From Burkholderia sp. SRS-46 (GTDB lineage: Bacteria; Pseudomonadota; Gammaproteobacteria; Burkholderiales; Burkholderiaceae), in contig NZ_PTXL01000001.1 of the NCBI RefSeq assembly GCF_004343775.1, positions 558,001 to 622,000 on the forward strand: DNA of 64,000 nt. The letters run 5' to 3'. Made by a program: the position numbers and the translations under genes. This document shows, piece by piece, positions 26,877 to 36,949 of the stretch. How positions within the stretch are numbered: position 1 is the stretch's first letter; each line of letters begins with the position of its first letter. The notes below the pieces were generated by a model, which saw only the letters and a program-made list of their open reading frames with translations, searched no databases and was not told where the DNA came from.

Positions 26877-27518
26877 TCACGGTCGCAGTCGCAACGTCAC
26901 GTCGGCATTGGGCGTCGCGCCGACCTTCTCGAGCGCGGCGACCGCCGCATCGTTTCCTTGCAGGATCGCGTTCTGCAGCGCGGTGCGGCCGAGCGCATCG
27001 ACGTGATCGGGGTTCGCGCCGTGCGCGACGAGCACCGGCAGCATGTCGAGCCGGCCGAACAGCGCCGCGAACGCCAAGGCCGTCTGGCCCGCATGGTTGG
27101 TCTGGTCGATCGGGCAGTGCGTATCGAGCAGCCGCTTCGCGATCGCGTTTTCTCCCTTGAACAACGCACCCATCAACGCGGTGTTGCCGTGCCGGTCGCC
27201 GACGCACGGGTCGGCGCCTGCGCGCAGCAGGGTGTCGAGCGCCTGCGGCTGGTCGCGGTAGGCGGTGAGGATGATCGCGGTGTAGCCCTCGGGCGTTTTC
27301 GCATCGAGCGGATAATGCGCGTCGGCGAGCGCCTGCAGGATGTCGATGCGGCCCAGGCGCGCGGCGGCGAACCATGCGTCGTCGTAGCGGCGCAGGTCGG
27401 TTTGTACGATGTCGCGGGGGACGGCCGCGGGCGGCGCGGTGTGCGCGCATGCGGCCAGCAACGCCGCGCACGCGAGCGCAAGCGCGCGGAAGAGGGGGGT
27501 TCGGATTCGATCGTTCAT
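26877..27518 (-). CDS. ankB: Ankyrin-repeat lipoprotein, AnkB-like
   Basis: An exported ankyrin-repeat protein. With the start at 27518 it has 213 residues, a signal peptide and a lipobox (LLAAC), so it is probably a lipoprotein facing the periplasm. Four to five ankyrin units are visible, with PEGYTAIILTAYRDQPQALDTLL, DRHGNTALMGALFKGENAIA, NHAGQTALAFAALFGRLDML and DALGRTALQNAILQGND at about 33-residue spacing. It lies downstream of a periplasmic-type catalase, the same order as katB-ankB in Pseudomonas, where AnkB supports catalase activity. Longer starts up to 27596 are in frame; none has a clear ribosome-binding site. Confidence 0.82.
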   Translation of the reverse strand: MNDRIRTPLFRALALACAALLAACAHTAPPAAVPRDIVQTDLRRYDDAWFAAARLGRIDILQALADAHYPLDAKTPEGYTAIILTAYRDQPQALDTLLRAGADPCVGDRHGNTALMGALFKGENAIAKRLLDTHCPIDQTNHAGQTALAFAALFGRLDMLPVLVAHGANPDHVDALGRTALQNAILQGNDAAVAALEKVGATPNADVTLRLRP

Positions 27519-27569
27519 CAGCGCTGCGCGCCGCGCGTTGCCGCGCGGCGCGTTCATACGGGGTGGCAT

Positions 27570-27594
27570 GCGAAGGCCGCATCGCGGCCTTCGC
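27570..27594 (-). promoter_or_regulatory. Hairpin between katB and ankB
   Basis: GCGAAGGCCGC-ATC-GCGGCCTTCGC is a perfect 11-bp stem with a 3-base loop, 13 bases after the catalase stop on the minus strand and before ankB. There is no T run. It may stabilise the catalase mRNA or partly terminate transcription so that less AnkB than catalase is made. Confidence 0.55.
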
Positions 27595-27607
27595 AAGGTC
27601 GTGCCGA

Positions 27608-29143
27608 TCAGTTCTCGACGAGCTTGTCGGCGAGCGATTTCACACGGGCGAGGTCGGCGTGCGTCGCGCGCGCGAGGCGCGTGCCGTAGTCCGCGTCGGC
27701 CTTGTAGAAGTACGACAGCATCGCGTACTTGTTCGCGTCGTTCTTCACCTGGTTCAGGTCGCCCGACAGCGCGCCCAGCAGGTCCTGCCGCTCCTGCGCG
27801 GACAGCGTGCGGTAATACTCGCCCGCCTGCCGGAAGTTCAGCGTCTTGCGGATCGCGGCCTGTTGCGTCGTGCCCGACAGCGGCGTCTCGACGGACTTGT
27901 AGCGCGGGTTCTGCGCGAGTTCGCTCAGCGTCGACGGCTCGTAGTTCACTTCACCCTTGCGATCGCCGAAGTTCATCGCGCCGTCCTGGTTGTTGTTCGT
28001 GACGGGCACGCGCGGACGGTTGATCGGCAGCTGGTTGAAGTTCGCGCCGAGGCGATACATCTGCGTATCGGCATACGAGAACACCCGGCCCTGCAGCATC
28101 CGGTCTTCCGACGGCTCGATGCCGGGCACCATGCGCGACGGCGCGAACGCGGATTCCTCGGTCGATTCGAAGTAGTTGTCCGGCACGCGGTTCAGCGTCA
28201 TCGTGCCGACCTTGCGCTCGGGCACGCCGGTCCACACCTTCGTGTCGTCGAGCGGGTTGAAGTCGAACGTGTCGAGATCCGACGGCTTCAGCACCTGGAT
28301 GTAAAGATCCCACTTCGGTGCGTTGCCGGCCTTCAGCGCGCCGTACAGGTCGTTCGTCATCATGTTCCAGTCCGCGCCGATCGAGCCCGGAATGTCCTTC
28401 GGGCGGAGCCCCTGCATGCCTTGCTGGCTCTTCCAGTGGAACTTCACGTACGTGAACTTGCCGTCGGCGTTGACGAACTTGAACGCGTGCACGCCGAAGC
28501 CGTCCATGTGCCGGTACGAATCGGGCATGCCTTCGGTCGTATACAGCCGGGTCAGCATGCTGGTCGCTTCGGGCGCATGCGCGAAGAAGTCGAACGCGAG
28601 GTTCGGATCCTGCACGCCGGTCACCGCGCTCGGCTTGTTCGCGTGGACGAAGTCGGGGAACTTGATCGCGTCGCGAATGAAGAAGATCGGCAGGTTGATG
28701 CCGACCAGATCCCAGTTGCCCTGCTCGGTATAGAACTTCACCGCGAAGCCGCGCGGGTCGCGCGCCTGCTCGGGCGAGCCGCGATAGCCCATCACGGTCG
28801 AGAAGCGCACGAACACGGGCGTCTTCGTGCCGGGCGTGAAGACCTTGGCCGTCGTCAGGTCGCTGAGGTCGGCGCTCGGCACGAATTCGCCGAATGCGCC
28901 GGTGCCGCGTGCGTGCACGACGCGCTCGGGGATGCGTTCGCGATCGAAGCGCTGGAGTTTTTCGATGAGGTGGGAGTCCTGCAGCAGCACGGGACCGTTC
29001 GGTCCGGCCGTCTGCGAATTCTGGTTGTCGCCGACGGGCGAGCCGTTGTCGCGCGTGAGTTCGGCGGCGTACGGCGAAGCGCTCAGCGCGACGCAGGCCG
29101 CGGCGATCACGCTGTGCAGAAGTCGATTCGCGGAGTGTGACAT
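27608..29143 (-). CDS. katB: Clade-3-type catalase with signal peptide (KatB-like)
   Basis: A haem catalase of 511 residues that dismutates hydrogen peroxide. The start at 29143 gives a signal peptide (MSHSANRLLHSVIAAACVAL, cleavage near YAA-EL), so the enzyme is periplasmic; a longer in-frame start at 29191 is less likely. The distal active-site motif is ERVVHARGTGAFGEF, followed by RFSTVMGYRGSPEQ and FYTEQGNWDLVG. The proximal Tyr ligand lies in RVFSYADTQMYRLG. The ankyrin partner gene is downstream. OxyR control is common for this pair but no binding site was identified here. Confidence 0.95.
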   Translation of the reverse strand: MSHSANRLLHSVIAAACVALSASPYAAELTRDNGSPVGDNQNSQTAGPNGPVLLQDSHLIEKLQRFDRERIPERVVHARGTGAFGEFVPSADLSDLTTAKVFTPGTKTPVFVRFSTVMGYRGSPEQARDPRGFAVKFYTEQGNWDLVGINLPIFFIRDAIKFPDFVHANKPSAVTGVQDPNLAFDFFAHAPEATSMLTRLYTTEGMPDSYRHMDGFGVHAFKFVNADGKFTYVKFHWKSQQGMQGLRPKDIPGSIGADWNMMTNDLYGALKAGNAPKWDLYIQVLKPSDLDTFDFNPLDDTKVWTGVPERKVGTMTLNRVPDNYFESTEESAFAPSRMVPGIEPSEDRMLQGRVFSYADTQMYRLGANFNQLPINRPRVPVTNNNQDGAMNFGDRKGEVNYEPSTLSELAQNPRYKSVETPLSGTTQQAAIRKTLNFRQAGEYYRTLSAQERQDLLGALSGDLNQVKNDANKYAMLSYFYKADADYGTRLARATHADLARVKSLADKLVEN

Positions 29144-29453
29144 GTCGTTGATGTTCCTTGACTGAGGTGGGTTGCGAAGCAACGCCGCCAATGTAAAGGG
29201 ATCGTCAGATGATTCGCCAATTGAATCTCGTTAAGGGCGCGATAGGCAGCGGCGCGTCATTGCGCATCCGGCAAAGGACTTCTGTCGAAGTCGCAATTGA
29301 TCAGAACGGCGTCGCATGCGCATTGCAGCCGCGCCGGCGCGCGGCCGATAGCTACGTGACCGGCGTGTCGCGGCACGGCCGGCTGCGAGTTTGTTCCGAT
29401 CCCTCTGGAAGGGCTGCGCGCGCCGACTCACCGCGCGGGCCCGCTTGGCGACC

Positions 29454-31010
29454 ATGATCAGAAACGTCACGATACGCGGCGGGCTCGCCGCCACCATCGC
29501 CGGATGCACGCTGCTGCTGATGCTGGTCATCGCGGCGGCCGTGTTTGCGCTCGTGAAGAGCAACGGCGCGCTCGACGCGATGTACAGCGACGACACCGCA
29601 TCCGTCGTACACCTGAAGACGAGTTCCGAGCGCCTGCTGATGTTCCGTGTCGGCATGAGCGACGTGGAGCAGCTGATCAGCGCGGGCAAGCCGGCCACGG
29701 CGGAGATCAAGCGGCTGCATGCGCTGCTCGATGCGAGCAGCCGCGAACTGGCGGCCTACCGTTCGCTGCATGCGGCCGACGCGGCGGAACAGGCGCTGCG
29801 CGACGCGCTGCTCGGCAAGCGCGACCGGCTGCTGTCACAGGCGTTCGCGAAAGGCCTCAAGCAGCTCGACGAAGAGAACTTCGTCGACTTCCTGAGCACG
29901 CAGCGCGAGATGCCGGCCGCGTGGTTCGACGAATACCAGCGCGCGCTGACCGCGCTCGAGGATTTCCAGGTGCAGCGCCAGCGCGCGCGTTTCGACCAGG
30001 CCGCCGGTCGCTTTCACATGACGCTGTGGGGCTTCGGCGGCGCCGGGCTGATCGCGCTGATCGCGGGCGTGTTCGCGCAGCGCGCGCTGACGCGCGCGAT
30101 CGTGACGCCGATCGACGCGGCCGTCGATTCGTTCGCGCGGATCGCGGCCGGCGATCTCACGGGCACGGTCGAGTCGGGGCGCGGCAACGAGATGGATCGC
30201 CTGCTGAACGCGCTGAACGGAATGCGCGACGGGCTCGTCGCGGTGGTGCGCCAGGTGCGGCACGGCACCGACGCGATCATGCTCGACGCCCGCGCGATCG
30301 CGGGCGGCAACCGCGACCTGTCGATGCGCGCCGGCCAGCAGGCCGCATCGCTGCAGCAGGCGGCCGCGAGCATGGAGCAGCTCACGGCGACGGTGCGCCA
30401 GAACGCGGACAACGCGCAGGACGCGAGCGCGCTCGCGACGCGCGCGTCCGACATCGCGTCGCGCGGCGGCGAGGTGGTGCGCGAGGTCGTGCGCACGATG
30501 GACGCGATCTCGGACAGCTCGACGCGCATCGTCGGCATTGTCGGCGTGATCGAGAGCATCGCGTTCCAGACCAACATCCTCGCGTTGAACGCGGCCGTGG
30601 AAGCGGCCCGCGCGGGCGAGCAGGGGCGCGGCTTCGCGGTCGTCGCGAGCGAGGTGCGGCATCTCGCGCAGCGCTCGGCCGCCGCGGCGAAGGAAATCCA
30701 GGAACTGATCGCCGCGTCGAGCCGCAACGTGCGCGACGGCAGCGCGCTGGTGTCGCGCGCGGGCACGACGATGGACGAGATCCTGAAGGCGGTGGGCAGC
30801 GTGAACGCGATCATGGCCGACATCAGCCTCGCGTCGCGCGAGCAGACCGCCGGCATCGAGCTCGTGAACGCGTCCGTCACGCAGATGGAGGCGGCGACCC
30901 AGCACAATACGGCGCTCGTCGAAACGGCGTCCACGGCGGCCGCGTCGCTCGAAGCGCAGAGCGAGAACCTGGTCGCGGCCGTGTCGCTGTTCCGCGTCGA
31001 CGCAGCGTGA
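29454..31010 (+). CDS. Methyl-accepting chemotaxis protein (Tar-like)
   Basis: A chemoreceptor of 518 residues. TM1 lies near residues 8-32 ([22 protein letters not shown]), then a four-helix Tar-type ligand domain of about 155 residues, TM2 near 190-210, a HAMP segment ([17 protein letters not shown]) and the cytoplasmic signalling hairpin with [33 protein letters not shown] and flanking Glu/Gln methylation sites. The start at 29454 is preferred over 29391 because it places TM1 at the N-terminus. There are no other chemotaxis genes nearby. The ligand is unknown. Confidence 0.93.
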   Translation: MIRNVTIRGGLAATIAGCTLLLMLVIAAAVFALVKSNGALDAMYSDDTASVVHLKTSSERLLMFRVGMSDVEQLISAGKPATAEIKRLHALLDASSRELAAYRSLHAADAAEQALRDALLGKRDRLLSQAFAKGLKQLDEENFVDFLSTQREMPAAWFDEYQRALTALEDFQVQRQRARFDQAAGRFHMTLWGFGGAGLIALIAGVFAQRALTRAIVTPIDAAVDSFARIAAGDLTGTVESGRGNEMDRLLNALNGMRDGLVAVVRQVRHGTDAIMLDARAIAGGNRDLSMRAGQQAASLQQAAASMEQLTATVRQNADNAQDASALATRASDIASRGGEVVREVVRTMDAISDSSTRIVGIVGVIESIAFQTNILALNAAVEAARAGEQGRGFAVVASEVRHLAQRSAAAAKEIQELIAASSRNVRDGSALVSRAGTTMDEILKAVGSVNAIMADISLASREQTAGIELVNASVTQMEAATQHNTALVETASTAAASLEAQSENLVAAVSLFRVDAA

Positions 31011-31063
31011 GCGCATCGCGCCGGGTCATCGGCAGGTGAAGCGAACCGCGCGCGGCAGCCGCG

Positions 31064-31837
31064 TTACCGCTGCCCGAAGTACGCGCTCGGCGGCACGCCG
31101 AGCGCCTTGCGGAACATTGCGGCGAACGCGCTCGGGCTGTCGTAGCCGTGTTCGAGCGCCAGCGCGAGTATCGGTGTGCCGGCCGCGAGGCGCGGCAGGC
31201 TGAGGAGCAGCCGCGCGTGCCGGCACCATGCGCCGTGCGTCATGCCGGTCTCGCGCTTGAACAGCCGGGCAAACGTGCGCGCGTTCATCGGCACGGTGTC
31301 GGCCCAGTCCTGCAGCACGACCGACGACGCGGGGTCATGGATCAGCCGCGTGCACAGCGCGGCGAGCGCGGGGTGGCGCGGCATCGGCACGTGCAGCGAC
31401 AGCGGCGGCGCAAGCTCGATCTCGTCGAGGATCAGCGCGAGCACGCGCCCCGCGCGGCAGCCGGGATCGTAGCCGGCGGGCAGCGTGCAGGCCGTGACGA
31501 TCAGCTCGCGCAGCAGCACGCTCACCGCGATCACGCGGCATTCGCGCGGCAGGCCCGGGCGCACCGCGTGCGCGACGAACACCGTGCGCATCTGCACGTC
31601 GCCCGCCATCCGGATCTCGTGGCGCACGCCGGCGGGCACCCACACCGCACGCCCGGTCGGCACGACCCAGCTGCCGACGTCGGCGTGCACGGTCATCACG
31701 CCCGAGATCGCATGAATCAGCTGGCCGTGGCGGTGTACGTGCAGCGGAAAGCCGCTGCCGGACGGCGAATCCGACGCGACCACCGCGACCTGCCGGTCGG
31801 GCGCGAGCCGCTCGAACGCTTCGAAGAATGCTTCCAC
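31064..31837 (-). CDS. AraC family transcriptional regulator with cupin sensor domain
   Basis: A regulator of about 257 residues. The N-terminal half is a cupin-type sensor (FPLHVHRHGQLIHAISGVM, WVVPTGRAVWVPAGVRHEIRM); the C-terminal half holds two helix-turn-helix units (MNARTFARLFKRETGM and LALALEHGYDSPSAFAAMFRKALGVPP). The GTG at 31837 has AAAAGG just upstream; an ATG at 31903 is also in frame. It is divergent from the NodT-HlyD-DHA2 efflux operon with a short intergenic region, so it very likely controls that pump. Confidence 0.9.
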   Translation of the reverse strand: MEAFFEAFERLAPDRQVAVVASDSPSGSGFPLHVHRHGQLIHAISGVMTVHADVGSWVVPTGRAVWVPAGVRHEIRMAGDVQMRTVFVAHAVRPGLPRECRVIAVSVLLRELIVTACTLPAGYDPGCRAGRVLALILDEIELAPPLSLHVPMPRHPALAALCTRLIHDPASSVVLQDWADTVPMNARTFARLFKRETGMTHGAWCRHARLLLSLPRLAAGTPILALALEHGYDSPSAFAAMFRKALGVPPSAYFGQR

Positions 31838-31935
31838 GTGTCCTTTTCTCGACGATGAATGCGCATGGCGCGCGCGATCAACAGAATGGCTCGAACTTAC
31901 CATGAGCCCACTGTTCGTTCGATGGCACCTGACCG

Positions 31936-33396
31936 ATGTTCGTCCTTTCGCATTCGCCGCGCGCCTTGTGTCGCGCCCGCCCATGGTGGTTCGCCGGCTT
32001 CGCCGTGGCCGCGCTCGCCGGCTGCACGCTCGGCGAGCCGTACCGTCCTCCTTCGCCCGACGTCGCGGGCGCGGCACCGTTCGACGCGGCCGGCGACGCG
32101 CCCGTCGTCGCCGGCGGCGAGCTGCCCGCGCGCTGGTGGCGGCTGTACGACGACCCGCTGCTCGACACGCTCGTCGAGGACGCGCTCGCGCAGAACCGCG
32201 ACCTCGCGGTGGCCGCCGCGCGCGTCGCGCGGGCCCGCGCGGGGCTCGACGAAGCCGACGCCGCGCGCCTGCCGCAGACGTCCGCGGCGTTCGGCGTCGA
32301 CTACGGCCAGCACACGCCCGACCAGATCGTCGCCGCCGCGAAAGGCAGCGACCCGCGCACGCGGGTGGGGTTCGCGCCGTCGTTCGCGATGTCGTGGGAG
32401 GTCGACCTGTGGGGCAGGGTCCGCCATCTCGTCGCCGCCGCGCACGCCGATGCCGACGCGGTGGCGGCCGCGTCCGACGCGATGCGGGTCGTGGTCGTCG
32501 CGGAAACGGCGAGCGCGTATGCGCAGGTGTGCGCGTATGGCGCGCGCATCGAAGTCGCCGAGCGCTCGGTGGGCGTCGCGGACCGCATCGCGACGTTGAC
32601 CGAGCGGCAGCAGGCGCACGGGCTCGTGTCGGCGCTCGAGGTGTCGCGCGCCCGCGCGTTCGCCGACGACATTCGCGCGGAGGTGCCCGCGCTGCGCGGC
32701 GACCGGCGCGCGGCGCTCGACGAGCTGGCGGTGCTGACGGGCCGCGCGCCGGGCACGCTGCCGGCGGCCGTCGCGCAGTGCCGCACGCCGCCCGTGCTCG
32801 CGCGGCCGTTCCCGGTCGGCGACGGCGCGGCGCTGCTGCGGCGCCGGCCCGACCTGCGCGAAAGCGAGCGGCGGCTCGCGGCCGCGAACGCGCGCGTCGG
32901 CGTCGCGACAGCCGAGCTGTATCCGTCGATCGTGCTCGGCGGCTCGGTGAACTGGCTGTCGACGTCGGGCGATCCGGCGTCGCTCGGCGACAAGTACGCG
33001 ATCGCGTGGAGCGTCGGGCCGCTCGTCAGCTGGCGCGTGCCGAACCTCGCCGCGAGCCGCGCCCGGCTCGCCGGCGCGCGGGCCGACGATGCGCTCTCGC
33101 GCGCCGCGTTCGACGCGCAGGTGCTGCGTGCGCTCAAGGAAACCGAACAGGCGCTCGCGCGCTACGGCGCCGCGTGGCACCGGCGCGACGCGCTCGCGAC
33201 GGCGCGCGCCGGGCATGCCCGCGCGTTCCGGCTGGCCGAGGCGAACTACCGCGCCGGCACCACCGACTTCCTCGGCGTGCTCGATGCCGAGCGCAGCCTC
33301 GTGTCGGTCGACGCGGCGCTCGCGGCGTCGGCGCAGCAGGTGGCGCTCGACCAGGTCGCCGTGTTCAAGGCGCTCGGCGGCGGCTGGCAGCCGTGA
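31936..33396 (+). CDS. NodT family outer-membrane efflux lipoprotein
   Basis: A 486-residue TolC-like outer-membrane channel subunit of the RND/MFS efflux type. The signal peptide ends in a lipobox (ALAGC), so the mature protein is lipid-anchored. Two internal repeats of alpha-helical hairpin, as in OprM, are indicated by PARWWRLYDDPLLDTLVEDAL and the later RRRPDLRESERRLAAANARVGVA and TTDFLGVLDAERSL. It heads a three-gene pump operon with HlyD- and EmrB-type partners, controlled probably by the divergent AraC gene. Substrates are unknown. Confidence 0.92.
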   Translation: MFVLSHSPRALCRARPWWFAGFAVAALAGCTLGEPYRPPSPDVAGAAPFDAAGDAPVVAGGELPARWWRLYDDPLLDTLVEDALAQNRDLAVAAARVARARAGLDEADAARLPQTSAAFGVDYGQHTPDQIVAAAKGSDPRTRVGFAPSFAMSWEVDLWGRVRHLVAAAHADADAVAAASDAMRVVVVAETASAYAQVCAYGARIEVAERSVGVADRIATLTERQQAHGLVSALEVSRARAFADDIRAEVPALRGDRRAALDELAVLTGRAPGTLPAAVAQCRTPPVLARPFPVGDGAALLRRRPDLRESERRLAAANARVGVATAELYPSIVLGGSVNWLSTSGDPASLGDKYAIAWSVGPLVSWRVPNLAASRARLAGARADDALSRAAFDAQVLRALKETEQALARYGAAWHRRDALATARAGHARAFRLAEANYRAGTTDFLGVLDAERSLVSVDAALAASAQQVALDQVAVFKALGGGWQP

Positions 33397-33442
33397 TGCG
33401 CCGCGCGGTCCCGATTCCCGTATTTCATTTTCCGGATCCATC

Positions 33443-34561
33443 ATGAGTACCACTGTCGTACCCGAGAACAAGGCCCGGCTGTCGAAGCGCCACTGGATGG
33501 CGGCCGGCGCCACGCTGACGATCGTCGCGCTCGCCGTTGCCGGCGCGCGCTGGTGGACGGTCGGCCGCTACATCGAGCACACCGACGATGCGTACGTGCG
33601 CGCCGATATCGTGACGGTGAGCGCGCGCGTGCCCGGCGCCGTTGCGTCGGTCGCGGTGGCCGACAACCAGCCGGTGCGGCGCGGCGAGCCGCTCGCGACG
33701 CTCGACGATCGCGACTATCGCGCGAAGGTCGACGAGGCCCAGGCCGCGGTGGCGTCGTCGGCGGCGCTGCTGCACGCACAGGAGGCGGCCGCCGAGACGC
33801 TCGACGCGCAGATCGGCCGGCAGCGCAGCGTGATCGCGCAGGCGCGGGCCGAGGCGGTGGCCGCGCAGGCCGAGGCGGCGCGGCGCGATGCGGACCTCGC
33901 GCGCTACCGCGAACTGCGGGCCGAAGAAGCCGCGAGCGGCCAGCGCTGGGAGCAGGCGCGCGCCGATGCGATCAAGGCGCGCGCGGACCTCGCGCGCACG
34001 CGTGCCGCGATCGACGCGCAGGCCGGCGAGGACACGGTGCTGCACAAGCGTCGCGCGCAGGCCGGCGCGGCGATCGACGCGGCGCGCGCGCAGCTCGCGA
34101 CCGGCGAGGCGAAGCTGGCACTCGCGCGGCTCGATCTCGAGCACACGGTGATCCGCGCGCCGTACGACGGCACCGTCGGCCAGCGCGCGGTGCGGCCCGG
34201 CCAGTACGTCGAGACGGGCATGCCGCTGCTGGCGGTCGTGCCGCTGCGCGACGTGTACGTGGTGGCGAACTTCAAGGAAACCCAGCTGCACGGCATGCGG
34301 ATCGGCCAGCCGGTCGAGCTCGACGTCGACGCGTACGCGGGGCGCACGCTGCGCGGCAGCGTGCAGTCGCTCGCGCCGGGCTCGGGTGCGGAATTTGCGC
34401 TGCTGCCGCCCGACAACGCCACCGGCAACTTCACGAAGATCGTGCAGCGCGTGCCGGTGCGGATCCGCGTCGATGCCCCGCCGCGCGACGTCGTGCTGCG
34501 GCCCGGCATGTCGGTGATCGCCAGCGTCGATACGCGCGGCGCCGACGGGGCGCGCCGATGA
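33443..34561 (+). CDS. HlyD/EmrA family periplasmic adaptor
   Basis: A 372-residue membrane-fusion protein. It has one N-terminal membrane helix (about residues 19-41), then a beta-barrel/lipoyl domain starting at YIEHTDDAYVRADIVTVSAR, a long coiled-coil hairpin rich in Ala, Glu and Arg (about 100-210), and the second lipoyl half IRAPYDGTVGQRAVRPGQYV. This links the inner-membrane DHA2 transporter with the NodT channel. Its stop overlaps the start of the next gene by four bases (ATGA), indicating coupled translation. Confidence 0.93.
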   Translation: MSTTVVPENKARLSKRHWMAAGATLTIVALAVAGARWWTVGRYIEHTDDAYVRADIVTVSARVPGAVASVAVADNQPVRRGEPLATLDDRDYRAKVDEAQAAVASSAALLHAQEAAAETLDAQIGRQRSVIAQARAEAVAAQAEAARRDADLARYRELRAEEAASGQRWEQARADAIKARADLARTRAAIDAQAGEDTVLHKRRAQAGAAIDAARAQLATGEAKLALARLDLEHTVIRAPYDGTVGQRAVRPGQYVETGMPLLAVVPLRDVYVVANFKETQLHGMRIGQPVELDVDAYAGRTLRGSVQSLAPGSGAEFALLPPDNATGNFTKIVQRVPVRIRVDAPPRDVVLRPGMSVIASVDTRGADGARR

Positions 34562-36159
34562 GCGCGCCGGCGGCGCACGCCGCGTCCGACACGGTGTCGC
34601 TGCGCGCGTGGGTCGCGGTGCTCGGCGGCGTGTTCGGCTGCTTCATGGCCGGCATGAACGTGCACGTGACCAACGCGTCGCTGCCCGACATCCGCGGCTC
34701 GCTCGGCGCGAGCTTCGAGGAAGGCTCGTGGATCACCACCGCGTACCTGGTGGCCGAGATCGTCGTGATCCCGCTGACCGCGTGGCTCACGCGGGTGTTC
34801 TCGACGCGCCGCGTGCTGCTCGTCGGCACGTCGGGATTCCTCGCCTTCTCGCTCGCCTGCTCGCTCGCGCCGACGATCTCGACGATGATCGTCGCGCGCG
34901 CGCTGCAGGGCGCGTTCGGCGGCGTGCTGATCCCGCTGTCGTTCCAGCTGATCGTCACCGAGCTGCCGCCGTCGAAGCATCCGCTCGGGATGGCGCTGTT
35001 CGCGGTCGCGAACAACGTCGCGCAGGCGGCGGGGCCGTCGCTCGGCGGCTGGCTGACCGACACGTACTCGTGGCGCTGGATCTTCTACCTGCAGATTCCG
35101 CCGGGCATCGCGCTGATCGCCGCGATCGGCTGGGCGATCGCGCCGGCGCCTGCGCACCTGTCGAAGCTGCGCGACGCGGACTGGTTCGGGATACTGACGA
35201 TGGCGATCGGCCTGAGCGCGCTGCAGATCGTGCTCGAGGAGGGCGGGCGCAAGGACTGGTTCGCGTCGGAGCTGATCGTGCAGCTGTCGATCGTCGCGGC
35301 GCTCGGGCTCGTCGCGTTCGTCGCGATCGAGCTGACGCGCGGCGAACCGTTCATCAACCTGCGGCTGCTCGGCCGCTACAACTTCGGTGTCGCGAGCCTG
35401 ATGCAGTTCCTGTTCGGCGCGGTGGTGTTCGGCGTCGTGTTCCTCGTGCCGAACTACTTCGCGGAGCTGCATGGCTACAGCGCGCGCGACATCGGCCTCG
35501 CGATGATTCCGTACGGGCTCGTGCAGTTCGCGATGTCGTTCCTGACGCCGCCGCTGATGCGCCGCATCGGGCCGCGCGCCGCGATCGTCGCCGGGTTCGC
35601 GCTCGTCGCGGCCGGCTGCCTGATGAACATCCACCTGAACGCGAATGCCGGATCGAACGTGATCGTGCCGTCGCTCGTCGTGCGCGGGATCGGCCAGTCG
35701 CTCGTCGTGATCGCACTGTCGGTGATGGCGGTCGACGGCATCGAGAAGGCGCAGCTCGGCTCCGCGTCGGGCGTGTTCAACATGGTCCGCAACGTCGGCG
35801 GCGCGATCGGCATCGCGCTTGCGAGCCAGCTCGTCGTCGAGCGCAACAAGCTGCACGCGATGCGGATCGGCGAAGCGGTCACGCAGTATTCGGCCGCCTT
35901 CCAGGAGCGCATGGCGCTGCTCGCGCGGCTGCTGTCCGGCCACCATCTCGAGCGACCCGACGCGCTGCCGGGCGGCGCGTTCGGCGGCGTGCACGAGCTC
36001 GCGCTCGCGGTCGTGAACCAGCGCGTGATGCGCGAGGCGCTGCTGATGGCGTACAGCGACACGTTCCTGATCGCCGGCGCCGCGATGCTCGCGTGCACGG
36101 CGGCCGCGTTCCTGCTGCGCGGCAAGCGGCCGGCCGCGCAGCCGGCGCGCGAGCGGTAG
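34558..36159 (+). CDS. DHA2 family MFS drug exporter (EmrB-like)
   Basis: A 533-residue, about 14-helix transporter using the proton gradient to export small molecules. DHA2 signatures are MNVHVTNASLPDIRGSLG in helix 1, the motif A region WLTRVFSTRRVLL, and motif C ALFAVANNVAQAAGPSLGGW. It completes the tripartite pump with the HlyD and NodT partners. Likely substrates are drugs, aromatic acids or fusaric-acid-like compounds, but none can be assigned from sequence. Confidence 0.93.
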   Translation: MSAPAAHAASDTVSLRAWVAVLGGVFGCFMAGMNVHVTNASLPDIRGSLGASFEEGSWITTAYLVAEIVVIPLTAWLTRVFSTRRVLLVGTSGFLAFSLACSLAPTISTMIVARALQGAFGGVLIPLSFQLIVTELPPSKHPLGMALFAVANNVAQAAGPSLGGWLTDTYSWRWIFYLQIPPGIALIAAIGWAIAPAPAHLSKLRDADWFGILTMAIGLSALQIVLEEGGRKDWFASELIVQLSIVAALGLVAFVAIELTRGEPFINLRLLGRYNFGVASLMQFLFGAVVFGVVFLVPNYFAELHGYSARDIGLAMIPYGLVQFAMSFLTPPLMRRIGPRAAIVAGFALVAAGCLMNIHLNANAGSNVIVPSLVVRGIGQSLVVIALSVMAVDGIEKAQLGSASGVFNMVRNVGGAIGIALASQLVVERNKLHAMRIGEAVTQYSAAFQERMALLARLLSGHHLERPDALPGGAFGGVHELALAVVNQRVMREALLMAYSDTFLIAGAAMLACTAAAFLLRGKRPAAQPARER

Positions 36160-36186
36160 CGGCGGGGCGGTGCGCGTTCGGTGCGC

Positions 36187-36915
36187 TCAGTGCGCGGATT
36201 CAGGCGACACCACTTCCCACATGCCGAACAGCGTCAGGCCGGCCGCCATGGCGAGCATCGCGGACGCGCGGTTGTCGACCTGGCAGCGGTACTGCGGCTC
36301 GTAGTCCTGCGCATACGCGTGGCGGCCGATCGCGCGCACCACGCCGCGCGCATGGCCCTTGCCGCGAAACGCCGGCAGCGTGAGCACGCCGAGGTCCATC
36401 AGGCGCGTGTCGTCCCACGCGTACATGCTGGCGGCCGTGACGAGGCGGCCGCCGTCGAACGCGCCGAAGGCGGCATCGTGATCGAGCGCGACGTAGGCGG
36501 CGTCGAGATCCGGCTCCGACGCGGCGGCTTCGAATGCCGCGAACGCCGCCGCGTCGACCTCGGTCAGCCGGCGCACGGCGGGATCGTCGCCGTCGCGCAG
36601 CAGCGCGTCCTTGCCGGACGCCGAAAAGTAGAACAGATGGTCCGCGCCGTTCAGCGTGACGTCGGCTTCCCGCAGCCGCCGGCGAAACTCCGGCTCCGAC
36701 AGGCGCTGCACGTGGCGCAGGCCGAGGCGCGCGGCGAGGGCCGGCGTGACGACCGCCTCGCAGCGCCGGTCGGCGCGCTGCAGCACCATGACGCGGGCGT
36801 CCTCGTCGAGGTCCGGATTGACCGTGACCGTGAAGCGGCTGTCTTGATGGAGGATGTCGCCGTGCGAAAACGACGCATGCCAGTAATCGGCGATCGTGCG
36901 TGAGAAACGGGTCAT
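36187..36915 (-). CDS. GNAT family N-acetyltransferase (two-part)
   Basis: A 242-residue protein whose C-terminal half has GNAT acetyl-CoA-binding features: MDLGVLTLPAFRGKGHARGVVRAIG (pyrophosphate loop RGKGHA) and a final strand pair ending in GLTLFGMWEVV. The N-terminal half is not typical and includes DILHQDSRFTVTVNPDLD, similar in style to small acetyltransferases with an accessory domain. It is convergent with the efflux operon and lies just after a LysR gene on the same strand. The substrate is unknown. Confidence 0.75.
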   Translation of the reverse strand: MTRFSRTIADYWHASFSHGDILHQDSRFTVTVNPDLDEDARVMVLQRADRRCEAVVTPALAARLGLRHVQRLSEPEFRRRLREADVTLNGADHLFYFSASGKDALLRDGDDPAVRRLTEVDAAAFAAFEAAASEPDLDAAYVALDHDAAFGAFDGGRLVTAASMYAWDDTRLMDLGVLTLPAFRGKGHARGVVRAIGRHAYAQDYEPQYRCQVDNRASAMLAMAAGLTLFGMWEVVSPESAH

Positions 36916-36949
36916 GCTGATGGGCTCGACGTGGTCCGTGGAGCCACCA

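Noticed and set aside
27374-29140. 588-codon plus-strand frame across the katB-ankB region
   Set aside because: It is antisense to both genes, which carry clear catalase and ankyrin motifs.
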